DNA from: Edaphosphingomonas laterariae
GTDB taxonomy: Bacteria > Pseudomonadota > Alphaproteobacteria > Sphingomonadales > Sphingomonadaceae
NCBI RefSeq assembly: GCF_900188165.1
Contig: NZ_FZOS01000006.1
Coordinates: 1-64,000, forward strand
Length of the DNA stretch: 64,000 nucleotides
Reading direction: 5' to 3'
Every line of letters begins with the position of its first letter. The stretch's first letter is position 1. The position numbers were made by a program, and so were the translations under genes. The notes beneath the pieces are model-generated. The model did no database searches. It was not told where the DNA came from and worked only from the letters and a program-made list of their open reading frames with translations. Below are positions 57,783-64,000 of the stretch, piece after piece.

Positions 57783-59142
57783 CACGTTCGACGTCGTGAT
57801 CATCGGCGGCGGCCCGGCGGGGCAGGCCGCGGCGCTGGCGCTGGCGCTGGCCGGCCACGGCCTTGCCATTGCGGTGATCGACGAACCGCCCCGGCCGGGC
57901 GGGCAGATCCTGCGCCAGCCGCCCGCACCCTTTGCCGTATCCAACTGGCTGCCCGGCCGCAGCTATGACGGGCTGAAGGCGCAACTGGCCCGGTTCGAGG
58001 CGCTGGAGGGCATAAGCTGGCTGGGTGGCCATTCCGCCATCGGGTTGGTGCGCGAAGCGGACGGGCTTGTCGTGCAGGCAAGCGGGCAGGACGGGTTGCG
58101 CCGGCTGGTCGCGCGGCGCGTGCTGGTGGCCGCGGGTTGCCAGGATCTGGCCGTGCCGCTGCCCGGCTGGACCTTGCCCGGCGTCTATGCGGCGGGCGGC
58201 ATCCAGGCCTTCATCAAGAGCCAGCAGATCGTGCCGGGCGAACGCGTGCTGCTTGCCGGCACCCATCCCCTGATGCTGCTGATCGGCGCACAGATCGTGG
58301 CGGCGGGCGGCACGCTGGCGGGCGTGCTGTTCGCCCAGCCGCGCCAGACGATGATCGCGAACGCGCTGCGCCATGCGACGGCCGCCGCCGCCCATGCCGG
58401 CAATCTGGCGGCGGCGGCATCGGCGATGAAGGTGCTGGCCGGCGCCGGCGTCGCCGTGCGCTTCGATACCGCGCTGACGGCGGCGATCGGCAATAGCCAG
58501 GTGGAAGGGGCACGGACCGCTGCCGGCGACATCGCCTGCAATGCGATCGGCCTGTGCTACGGCTTCGTCCCGCAATCCACGCTGCCGCGCATGGCGGGTG
58601 CCCGCGTGCAGACGGCCGGCCCGGCGGGTGGCTGGGCGACGGTGGCGGACGGCTGGGGCCAATCGAGCGTGCCCGGCCTGTTCGTGGCGGGCGAGACCAC
58701 CGGCGTCGCCGGCGCACCGGCGGCAATGGCCGCGGGCGAAATGGCGGGCATCGGCATCGCGCACAGCCTGGGGCTGATCGATGCGAGCGAGGCCCAGCAC
58801 CGCGCCGGCCCGGCCCGGCGGCGCCATGCGCGGTTGCTGGGCTTTGCCCGGATGCTCGATGCGGTGGCCGATCCGACGGGCTACCTTCCCGCCCCCACCC
58901 CCGACACGCTGGCCTGCCGCTGCGAGGATGTCGATTTCGCCACGATCGATCAGGCGATCGCGACCGGCGGATCGGCCAATGCCGTGAAGCTCGCCACCCG
59001 CTGCGGCATGGGCGCGTGCCAGGGCCGCAATTGCGAGCCGACGCTGCTACGCCGAATGGCAACGGCAGGACGAACCGACGATACCGGCTTCACCCAGCGC
59101 TTTCCCGCCCGGCCGGTCGCGATCGGCGATCTGGCGGATTGA
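57775..59142 (+). CDS. FAD/NAD(P) oxidoreductase subunit with C-terminal BFD-like [2Fe-2S] domain
   Basis: A 455-residue pyridine-nucleotide-disulphide-oxidoreductase-like flavoprotein. The first dinucleotide fold is DVVIIGGGPAGQAAALALAL, and PPRPGGQILRQPPAP is the usual signature of the large subunit of these complexes. The C-terminal BFD-like cluster has Cys in LACRCEDVDF and TRCGMGACQGRNC. It completes the three-subunit dehydrogenase. Starts at GTG 57775. Expected electron acceptor is a quinone or respiratory chain component, not known here. Confidence 0.88.
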   Translation: MADTFDVVIIGGGPAGQAAALALALAGHGLAIAVIDEPPRPGGQILRQPPAPFAVSNWLPGRSYDGLKAQLARFEALEGISWLGGHSAIGLVREADGLVVQASGQDGLRRLVARRVLVAAGCQDLAVPLPGWTLPGVYAAGGIQAFIKSQQIVPGERVLLAGTHPLMLLIGAQIVAAGGTLAGVLFAQPRQTMIANALRHATAAAAHAGNLAAAASAMKVLAGAGVAVRFDTALTAAIGNSQVEGARTAAGDIACNAIGLCYGFVPQSTLPRMAGARVQTAGPAGGWATVADGWGQSSVPGLFVAGETTGVAGAPAAMAAGEMAGIGIAHSLGLIDASEAQHRAGPARRRHARLLGFARMLDAVADPTGYLPAPTPDTLACRCEDVDFATIDQAIATGGSANAVKLATRCGMGACQGRNCEPTLLRRMATAGRTDDTGFTQRFPARPVAIGDLAD

Positions 59143-59144
59143 CG

Positions 59145-59159
59145 TTGCTTCCGCAGCAA
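59145..59159. promoter_or_regulatory. Operator copy 5: TTGC-N7-GCAA
   Basis: TTGC-TTCCGCA-GCAA followed by CGATCT, 3 bases after the stop of the flavoprotein gene and 91 bases before the VOC gene. Further TTGC half-sites lie at 59166, 59177 and 59182. Confidence 0.7.
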
Positions 59160-59235
59160 CGATCTTTGCCGATGCGTTGCGTTGCCTGACAGGATCGTGC
59201 CCGACACACTCGCGCCATTCCCAATGGAGAGCCCC

Positions 59236-59715
59236 ATGCCCGAAAAGCCCAGAATCCTTGCCGTCGACCATATCAGCTGGACGGTGCCCGATCTGGACGC
59301 GGCGCTCGCTTTCTATTGCGGCGTGCTGGGCGCGGAGGAGCTGTTCCGGCTCGGCCCGCTCGACGCCGCCGAGATGCCGCGCGAGGCGGATGGGCGCGAC
59401 TGGATGGAAGCGCATGTCGGCGTTGCCGGCGCGAAGCTGACGCTCGTCATGCTGAAGCTGACCGACAATATGAACTTCCAGCTCGTCCAATATGACAAGC
59501 CCGCCGACCGCCGGCAGGATGTGCCGCGCAACTGCGATCGCGGCGGCCACCATCTCGGCCTGAAGGTGGACGATGTCGACAAGGCGATCGTCTGGCTGGA
59601 GGCGCATAGCTGCAAGGCATCGGAAATCATCCACATCACCGAAGGGCCGATGGCGGGGAAGAAGAATGTCTATGTGCTCGATCCGTTCGGGCACCAGCTT
59701 GAGATTGTCGACTGA
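59236..59715 (+). CDS. VOC-family protein (glyoxalase/dioxygenase-like)
   Basis: A 159-residue vicinal-oxygen-chelate protein. Metal ligands of the family are visible: His in LAVDHISWTVPDL, His in RGGHHLGLKVDD and Glu in GHQLEIVD, with the fold's FYCGVLGAEE helix. This is the 2-His-1-Glu arrangement of glyoxalase I, methylmalonyl-CoA epimerase and related enzymes. A two-domain ring-cleaving dioxygenase would be longer. Which reaction it performs in the pathway is unknown. GGAGAG upstream favours ATG 59236 over ATG 59224. Operator copy 5 lies upstream. Confidence 0.85.
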   Translation: MPEKPRILAVDHISWTVPDLDAALAFYCGVLGAEELFRLGPLDAAEMPREADGRDWMEAHVGVAGAKLTLVMLKLTDNMNFQLVQYDKPADRRQDVPRNCDRGGHHLGLKVDDVDKAIVWLEAHSCKASEIIHITEGPMAGKKNVYVLDPFGHQLEIVD

Positions 59716-59729
59716 TTTTACCCCCTCCT

Positions 59730-59844
59730 CCGTTTGGTTCGAGCCACGTCGGGAACCGTGGGCGCAACTTTTGGGCCCGCGTCTCGACCGACGTGTCTCG
59801 ACCGACGCATCTCGGCTTCGCTCGATGCGGCTCAACACGAACGG
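59730..59844. repeat. Interspersed palindromic repeat, type A
   Basis: About 115 bases with imperfect inverted ends (59730-59745 and 59829-59844, 12 of 16 matching: CCGTT...GAGCC and GGCTC...AACGG). The interior contains two direct copies of TCTCGACCGACG. It lies between the VOC and RidA genes. Same family as 48571-48668 by its ends. Confidence 0.65.
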
Positions 59845-59872
59845 GTGAGTTAAACCTTTGAGGACTGCAGAC

Positions 59873-60280
59873 ATGCCCAACAGCAAGATCAACCCCGAAG
59901 GCCTTTATGATGCCGTCGGCTACGGATTTTCCCACGCATCCGTGCAGGAAGGCGGCCGGACGCTGCACCTGGCGGGCCAGGTGGCGTGGGACAAGGATTG
60001 CAACGTCGTCGGCGGTGGCGATCTGGCCGCGCAGACGCGGCAGGCGCTGGCCAATCTGAACGCCGTGCTGGCCGCCGCCGGCGCGACGCCAGCCAATATC
60101 GTGCGGCTGCGCACCTATGTGGTGAACCACAGCCCCGACAAGCTGGGCGTGGTGCTGCCCGAAATCGGTGCCTTCTATGCCGGGGCGACCCCCGCCCCCA
60201 ACACCTTCATCGGCGTGGCCGCGCTGGCGCTGCCCGATTTCCTGATCGAGATCGAGGCGACGGCGGCGCTGCCGGGCTGA
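59873..60280 (+). CDS. RidA-family protein without the canonical arginine
   Basis: A 135-residue Rid-family protein (GRTLHLAGQVAWD, NIVRLRTYVVNHSPD, FLIEIEATAALPG). The position of the catalytic Arg of RidA is occupied by a non-basic residue (PAPNTFIGVAAL). It follows the imine-forming dehydrogenase complex and VOC gene, so it may hydrolyse a specific imine or enamine product rather than act as the general RidA. ATG 59873 follows GAGG; TTG 59858 is in frame. It is the second Rid protein of this region lacking the arginine. Confidence 0.85.
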   Translation: MPNSKINPEGLYDAVGYGFSHASVQEGGRTLHLAGQVAWDKDCNVVGGGDLAAQTRQALANLNAVLAAAGATPANIVRLRTYVVNHSPDKLGVVLPEIGAFYAGATPAPNTFIGVAALALPDFLIEIEATAALPG

Positions 60281-60326
60281 GCCAAGAGGGCTGTTCACCC
60301 ACGGCCGCGCACGGTAGAGCGGCGCC

Positions 60327-60704
60327 ATGCCTCCGCTTCTCCTTGTCATGCTGGGCGGCGCCATCGGTGCCGGCCTGCGTTATCAAATATCGCGCTTTGC
60401 CCTTCAGATCATGGGTTCGGGTTTCCCCTGGGGAACCTGGATCATCAACCTCGTCGGCGGGTTGCTGATGGGCATATTGGTCGGCGCGCTTTCCGGCGAT
60501 CCGGTGGGCACGGCGCCGCTGCGCCTGCTGCTGGGCGCCGGCGTGCTGGGCGGTTTCACCACCTTTTCGGCCTTCAGCCTGGAAACCGTGGGGATGCTGC
60601 AGGCCGGCGGGCATGTGATGGCCGCCGCTTATGCCGTATCGTCGGTCGCCGGTTCGGTGGTGCTGTGCATCATCGGCCTGTTCATCGGGAGGGCGCTGGC
60701 ATGA
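60327..60704 (+). CDS. crcB: CrcB/Fluc fluoride channel
   Basis: A 125-residue inner-membrane protein with four hydrophobic helices. The family motifs are IGAGLRYQISRF, GTWIINLVGGLLMGIL (with the pore Asn) and GVLGGFTTFSAFSLET. Fluc channels are dual-topology dimers that let fluoride leak out of the cell. Only 46 bases separate it from the RidA gene, and I see no fluoride riboswitch. Its stop overlaps the pseudouridine synthase start (ATGA), opening a six-gene operon. Confidence 0.95.
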   Translation: MPPLLLVMLGGAIGAGLRYQISRFALQIMGSGFPWGTWIINLVGGLLMGILVGALSGDPVGTAPLRLLLGAGVLGGFTTFSAFSLETVGMLQAGGHVMAAAYAVSSVAGSVVLCIIGLFIGRALA

Positions 60705-61834
60705 GCGGAAGCACGAGCGGAGACAAGTCAGTGGACAAAGCGGCGGACAATGTGCGCCAGTTCACCGTCGCCGACGACGATCACGGCATCCGGCTCGACC
60801 GCTGGTTCAAGCGGCACCTGCCCGATGCGAGCTTCAACACCGTGTCGCGCTGGGCGCGCACCGGGCAGTTGCGCGTCGACGGCAAGCGCATCGCGCCGGG
60901 CGACCGGATCGAGGCGGGGCAGATCATCCGCGTTCCCCCGGCCGAAAGCGCACCGGCCGCCGCCGCGCCGCGCCCGAAAAAGGCCCGCCCGCCGCTTTCG
61001 CCCGAGGATACGGAATTCGCCCAGGCGATGGTGATCCACCGCGACAGGGCGGCGATCGTGCTCAACAAGCCCCCCGGCCTCGCCACGCAGGGCGGCACCA
61101 AGACCGAACGCCATGTCGACGGAATGCTCGACGCCGTGCAGTTCGAGGCGGACGGACGGCCCAAGCTGGTCCACCGGCTCGACAAGGATACGTCGGGCGT
61201 GCTGCTGGTCGCGCGGTCGGCCAATGCCGCCGGCCATTTCGCCAAGGCGTTCAGCAGCCGCACGGCGCGCAAGGTCTATTGGGCACTGATCACCGGCGTG
61301 CCTTCGATCGACGATGGCATGATCGAACTGCCGATCGCCAAGCAGCCCGGCACCGGCGGCGAGAAGATGCATGTCGACGAGAAGGAAGGTTCGCCCGCGC
61401 GCACCCGCTATCGCGTGATCGAGCGCGCCGGCAACCGCGCCGCCTGGGTGGAGCTGCAGCCCTATACCGGCCGCACCCACCAGCTGCGCGTCCACATGGC
61501 GGCGATCGGCCACCCGATCGTCGGCGACGGCAAATATGGCGGCCAGGAAGCCTTTCTGACCGGCGGCATCAGCCGCAAGATGCACCTCCATGCCCGCCGC
61601 CTGCGCGTCGACCACCCCGAAGGCGGGCAGATCGACGTCCGTGCCGAGCTGCCGTCGCACTTCGCCGAAAGCCTGGAAACGCTGGGCTTCGACCCCGCCG
61701 ACGGCGATCGGCTGCCGCTGGACGAACCCAAGTTCAGCGAAACCGCCGAAGGCAAGCGCCGCGCGACCAACGCCGCCGCCAAGGCCCGCCGCAAGGAACG
61801 CAAAGGCGAACGGCGCGGCCGGGGACGGAAGTGA
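60701..61834 (+). CDS. RluC/RluD-family 23S rRNA pseudouridine synthase
   Basis: A 377-residue pseudouridine synthase. An N-terminal S4-like RNA-binding domain (GIRLDRWFKRHLPDASFNTV, SRWARTGQLRVDGKRI) is followed by the catalytic domain with VHRLDKDTSGVLLVAR (catalytic Asp) and PYTGRTHQLRVHMAAIGHPI. The C-terminal tail is very basic (RRKERKGERRGRGRK), which is more typical of sphingomonads. RluC-type modification of 23S rRNA is most likely. Coupled to crcB and to the next gene by overlaps. Confidence 0.9.
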   Translation: MSGSTSGDKSVDKAADNVRQFTVADDDHGIRLDRWFKRHLPDASFNTVSRWARTGQLRVDGKRIAPGDRIEAGQIIRVPPAESAPAAAAPRPKKARPPLSPEDTEFAQAMVIHRDRAAIVLNKPPGLATQGGTKTERHVDGMLDAVQFEADGRPKLVHRLDKDTSGVLLVARSANAAGHFAKAFSSRTARKVYWALITGVPSIDDGMIELPIAKQPGTGGEKMHVDEKEGSPARTRYRVIERAGNRAAWVELQPYTGRTHQLRVHMAAIGHPIVGDGKYGGQEAFLTGGISRKMHLHARRLRVDHPEGGQIDVRAELPSHFAESLETLGFDPADGDRLPLDEPKFSETAEGKRRATNAAAKARRKERKGERRGRGRK

Positions 61835-62334
61835 CAGCAAGCGGCAGGGCAAAAGGCGCAGCGCTTTCCGCGGTGAAATTCATCGGCCGGGCGACGTGGG
61901 CCGTCCTTGCTTTGATCGGCCTTGTGGCGGTTGCAGTCGGTATACTTGGTAGCCGCCTCGGCCTTTACCAAAATGATGTTTCGATGAGAAAATTGTCGCC
62001 GGACGGCAAATATATCGCTCAGATCGTCACCTCAGACCAAGCATTCGACATCGAAAGGATGGTGACGATCAAGGCCAGCGCGGGCGGCAAGGGACGGGCT
62101 GTTCTCGTCTACGAATCTCCCTACGCTTTCGACATCGGCATCGCTTGGCGCGATCGTGACACACTCGCGGTTTCGTTGCCCTGCATCCCGCCCGACATCA
62201 TTCGCCCGGTTTATCATGGCGATGAAAATGGCCAGCTTCGACGCATCATCGTGGAAGCACAGCCGGCCGACCCAGCCTGCCGTTTTGCGCGGGGCGTCGC
62301 GCCTGCGGGCGGCTTCCCGGGAGACCAGCCATGA
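61831..62334 (+). CDS. Membrane-anchored hypothetical protein
   Basis: A 167-residue protein with one N-terminal transmembrane helix (ATWAVLALIGLVAVAVGILG). The soluble part looks beta-rich: MRKLSPDGKYIAQIVTSDQA, VLVYESPYAFDIGIAWRDRD, TLAVSLPCIPPDI. Two cysteines could form a disulfide outside the membrane. I do not recognise the family. GTG start overlaps the upstream stop; its own stop overlaps the HAD gene. Lower GC content in its first half than the neighbours (AAATGATGTTTCG around 61970), which may mean it was inserted into the operon. Confidence 0.75.
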   Translation: MTASGRAKGAALSAVKFIGRATWAVLALIGLVAVAVGILGSRLGLYQNDVSMRKLSPDGKYIAQIVTSDQAFDIERMVTIKASAGGKGRAVLVYESPYAFDIGIAWRDRDTLAVSLPCIPPDIIRPVYHGDENGQLRRIIVEAQPADPACRFARGVAPAGGFPGDQP

Positions 62335-62990
62335 ACCACCTCGCCGTTTTCGATTGCGATGGGACGCTGGTCGATAGCCAGGCCAATATCTGCGACGCGA
62401 TGGAGGAAACCTTCACCCGCGCCGGGCTGGCGGTGCCGGATCGCGAGGCGGTGCGGCGGATCGTGGGCCTGAGCCTGGTGGAAGCGGTGCGCGAACTGCA
62501 TCCGCTGGGCGATGCCGCACTGCATCAGGCGATGGCGCAGGATTATAAGAGCTGCTTCCACGCGCTGCGCGGGCGCGGGCTGGTATCCGAACCGCTGTTC
62601 GACGGCATAGCGGAAACGATCGCCGCGTTGGACGCCGATGGCTGGCTGCTCGGCGTGGCGACCGGCAAGTCGGATCGGGGCCTCAACCTGTGCCTCGCCC
62701 ACCACGCTATCGCCGATCGCTTCGTCACGCTGCAAACGGCGGACCGGCACCCCAGCAAGCCCCACCCGTCGATGCTGATCCAGGCGATGGCCGATGCCGG
62801 CGCCGCCCCCGCAACCACGGTGATGATCGGCGATACGCGCTATGACATCGCGATGGCCAAGGCCGTGGGCGCCACCGCGATCGGCGTGGCCTGGGGCTAT
62901 CATGACGCGGCCGAGCTTCATGCCGAGGGCGCGGATCGCGTGGCGCGGCACCCGCAGGAGCTGATCGAGATGCTCAAGGAGATGCGATGA
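62331..62990 (+). CDS. HAD-family phosphatase, Gph-like
   Basis: A 219-residue haloacid-dehalogenase-type hydrolase. Motif I is VFDCDGTLVDSQ, motif II GVATGKSDRG, motif III-IV KPHPSMLIQAM and MIGDTRYDIAMAKAVGA. The cap and motif order match phosphoglycolate phosphatases (Gph), but other small phosphates are possible. ATGA overlaps on both sides place it firmly in the operon. Confidence 0.9.
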   Translation: MNHLAVFDCDGTLVDSQANICDAMEETFTRAGLAVPDREAVRRIVGLSLVEAVRELHPLGDAALHQAMAQDYKSCFHALRGRGLVSEPLFDGIAETIAALDADGWLLGVATGKSDRGLNLCLAHHAIADRFVTLQTADRHPSKPHPSMLIQAMADAGAAPATTVMIGDTRYDIAMAKAVGATAIGVAWGYHDAAELHAEGADRVARHPQELIEMLKEMR

Positions 62991-63217
62991 CCCCCGAAGA
63001 CCGCGATCGGCTGGCGCGGACGCGTTACGCCATGCTTTCGGCGATGCGCGCCTCGGGCGTGCTGCTGATGCTGCTCGGCCTGTGGATCTGGAACGGCAAT
63101 ATCCTGCGCGATGGCGGCTGGCCGGTCGTCGGCGTGCCGCTGTTCGCCATCGGCTTCATCGAATCGCTGCTGCTGCCGCAAATCTTTGCGCGCAAGTGGA
63201 GGACCCCGCCGGAATGA
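62987..63217 (+). CDS. Small membrane protein, unknown
   Basis: A 76-residue protein with two predicted membrane helices (SGVLLMLLGLWIWNGNIL and VGVPLFAIGFIESLLLPQIF) and a charged N-terminus. I recognise no domain. It lies between the HAD phosphatase and ATP12 with ATGA overlaps on both sides. The fixed position suggests it is a genuine conserved small gene. Confidence 0.8.
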   Translation: MTPEDRDRLARTRYAMLSAMRASGVLLMLLGLWIWNGNILRDGGWPVVGVPLFAIGFIESLLLPQIFARKWRTPPE

Positions 63218-63909
63218 AGCGTTTCTACAAGCAGGTCGCCACCGTGGCCGGGCCGGACGGCTGGGGCATCACGCTCGATGGCCGGCCTGTGAAAACGCCC
63301 GCGCGCAATGCGCTGATGCTGCCCAACGCCGCGCTGGCCGAAGCCGTGGCGGCCGAATGGGACGCGCAGGGCGAGACGATCGACCCGCGATCCATGCCGA
63401 TGACGGGGCTGGCCAATGCCGCGATCGACCGGGTGGCGCCGGACCCCGCGCGCTTTGCCAAAGATATCGCCGTCTATGCCGAGACCGACCTCACCTGCTA
63501 TCGCGCCGACGAGCCCGAGGATCTGGTGGCGCGGCAGGCCGAACAGTGGGACGCGCTGCTCGACTGGGCACGCACCCGCTATGACGTGCATTTCGAGATC
63601 GCGACCGGGATCATCCACAAGGCGCAGCCCGAAGCGACAGTGGCCCGGCTGGCCGATGCCGTGGCGGTGCGCGATCCCTTTGCGCTGGCCGCGCTGTCGC
63701 CGCTGACCACGATCAGCGGATCGCTGGTCGCCGCCCTCGCCGTGCTGGAAGGCGCGATCGACGCCGAAGCCGCCTTCGCCACCACCCATCTCGACGAGCT
63801 GTGGCAGGCCGAGCAATGGGGCGAGGATTATCTGGCCGCAGAGGCCCGCGAACGGCGCCGGCAGGATTTCACCGCAGCAGCCCGCTTCGCGGCGCTGGCG
63901 GCGGGTTAG
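63214..63909 (+). CDS. ATP12 family chaperone
   Basis: A 231-residue ATP12-family protein: GWGITLDGRPVKTPARNALM, VAAEWDAQGETIDPRSMPMT, GLANAAIDRV, TDLTCYRADEPEDLVARQAE and SLVAALAVLEG. In mitochondria Atp12 binds the F1 alpha subunit before assembly of ATP synthase. Alphaproteobacteria keep the gene, probably with a similar role. Starts at ATG 63214, overlapping the previous stop. It ends the operon, and the last 91 bases of the window show no further gene. Confidence 0.93.
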   Translation: MKRFYKQVATVAGPDGWGITLDGRPVKTPARNALMLPNAALAEAVAAEWDAQGETIDPRSMPMTGLANAAIDRVAPDPARFAKDIAVYAETDLTCYRADEPEDLVARQAEQWDALLDWARTRYDVHFEIATGIIHKAQPEATVARLADAVAVRDPFALAALSPLTTISGSLVAALAVLEGAIDAEAAFATTHLDELWQAEQWGEDYLAAEARERRRQDFTAAARFAALAAG

Positions 63910-64000
63910 GGCAGCGCGTCGGATAGCCATGGCGGCGGGTCACTTGCTTCACGGAAAGTCGTCGCCCCTCAAGATTTGGCACCGCTGACTTCGACCGCTC

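Noticed and set aside
55255-59142. Firm assignment to the hydroxyproline degradation pathway
   Set aside because: The DapA-like and three-subunit dehydrogenase genes fit, but the epimerase and 2-oxoglutarate-semialdehyde dehydrogenase are missing and the VOC, Rid and regulatory context points to another or a mixed substrate.
29828-59715. Known iac or iad indoleacetate-degradation cluster
   Set aside because: No Rieske dioxygenase, ferredoxin reductase or the characteristic iac monooxygenase set is present, so the region cannot be named as either system.
60281-60326. Fluoride riboswitch in front of crcB
   Set aside because: Only 46 bases are available and the conserved crcB-motif sequences are not present.

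Overview
The window looks like a chromosomal segment of a GC-rich alphaproteobacterium, most likely a sphingomonad (Sphingomonadaceae). Pointers are a PEPxxWA-CTERM secreted protein, a TonB receptor starting DDIVVTAQ, the GAAC-N7-GAAC type of LexA box in front of imuA-imuB-dnaE2, an ATP12 chaperone gene, and dense ATGA/GTGA gene overlaps. The assignment rests on gene content and style, not on a database search.

Layout. 1-1390: the right end of an IS3-family element that has cut a small reverse-strand gene, then a small hypothetical gene. 1.7-11.8 kb: ordinary chromosomal genes (secreted and lipoproteins, a soluble chemotaxis receptor with CBS domains, ilvE, a YqjI-like PadR regulator with a DUF2218 gene, rarA, a DUF429-like gene, tRNA-Thr). 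12.0-18.0 kb: a LuxR-type regulator followed by five export-related genes: a 13-repeat secreted protein, a second small secreted protein with a similar C-terminus, a C39-like cysteine peptidase lipoprotein, a secreted protein with a double-glycine motif, and an outer-membrane barrel with an N-terminal coiled coil. In architecture this resembles the Pseudomonas Fap functional-amyloid operon. 18.1-29.7 kb: pyrF-lapA, a patatin-like phospholipase, tgt (without its zinc cysteines), the SOS mutagenesis cassette imuA-imuB-dnaE2, and a YbhB-like protein.

29.8-60.3 kb is a large catabolic region. The first part (29.8-35.7 kb) encodes a fused aryl-CoA monooxygenase/reductase of the 2-aminobenzoyl-CoA (anthraniloyl-CoA) or salicylyl-CoA type, with an SDR, a MarR regulator, a crotonase, an acyl-CoA dehydrogenase and a RidA-family protein, but no CoA ligase. 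The next parts hold three amidohydrolases, two DUF885 metallopeptidase-like proteins, a TonB receptor, an isatin-hydrolase-like cyclase, a two-gene indolepyruvate:ferredoxin-oxidoreductase-type enzyme, a sodium:solute symporter with its DUF3311 partner, a LysR regulator, a DapA-family lyase, a three-subunit amino-acid/opine-dehydrogenase-like flavoenzyme, a VOC protein and a second RidA protein. Five copies of the palindrome TTGC-N7-GCAA, four of them followed by CGAT and one by TGAT, sit in front of five separate transcription units here, including the lysR promoter. This suggests one LysR-controlled regulon. A plausible but unproven flow is isatin to isatinate (cyclase), isatinate plus CoA to anthraniloyl-CoA (IorAB-type enzyme, replacing a CoA ligase), then dearomatisation by the monooxygenase cluster.

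60.3-63.9 kb is a tight housekeeping operon: crcB, a RluC/RluD pseudouridine synthase, a small membrane-anchored protein, a HAD phosphatase, a small membrane protein and ATP12. Interspersed palindromic repeats occur between genes at 48.6, 50.9, 56.3 and 59.8 kb, and a different palindrome lies at 18.1 kb.
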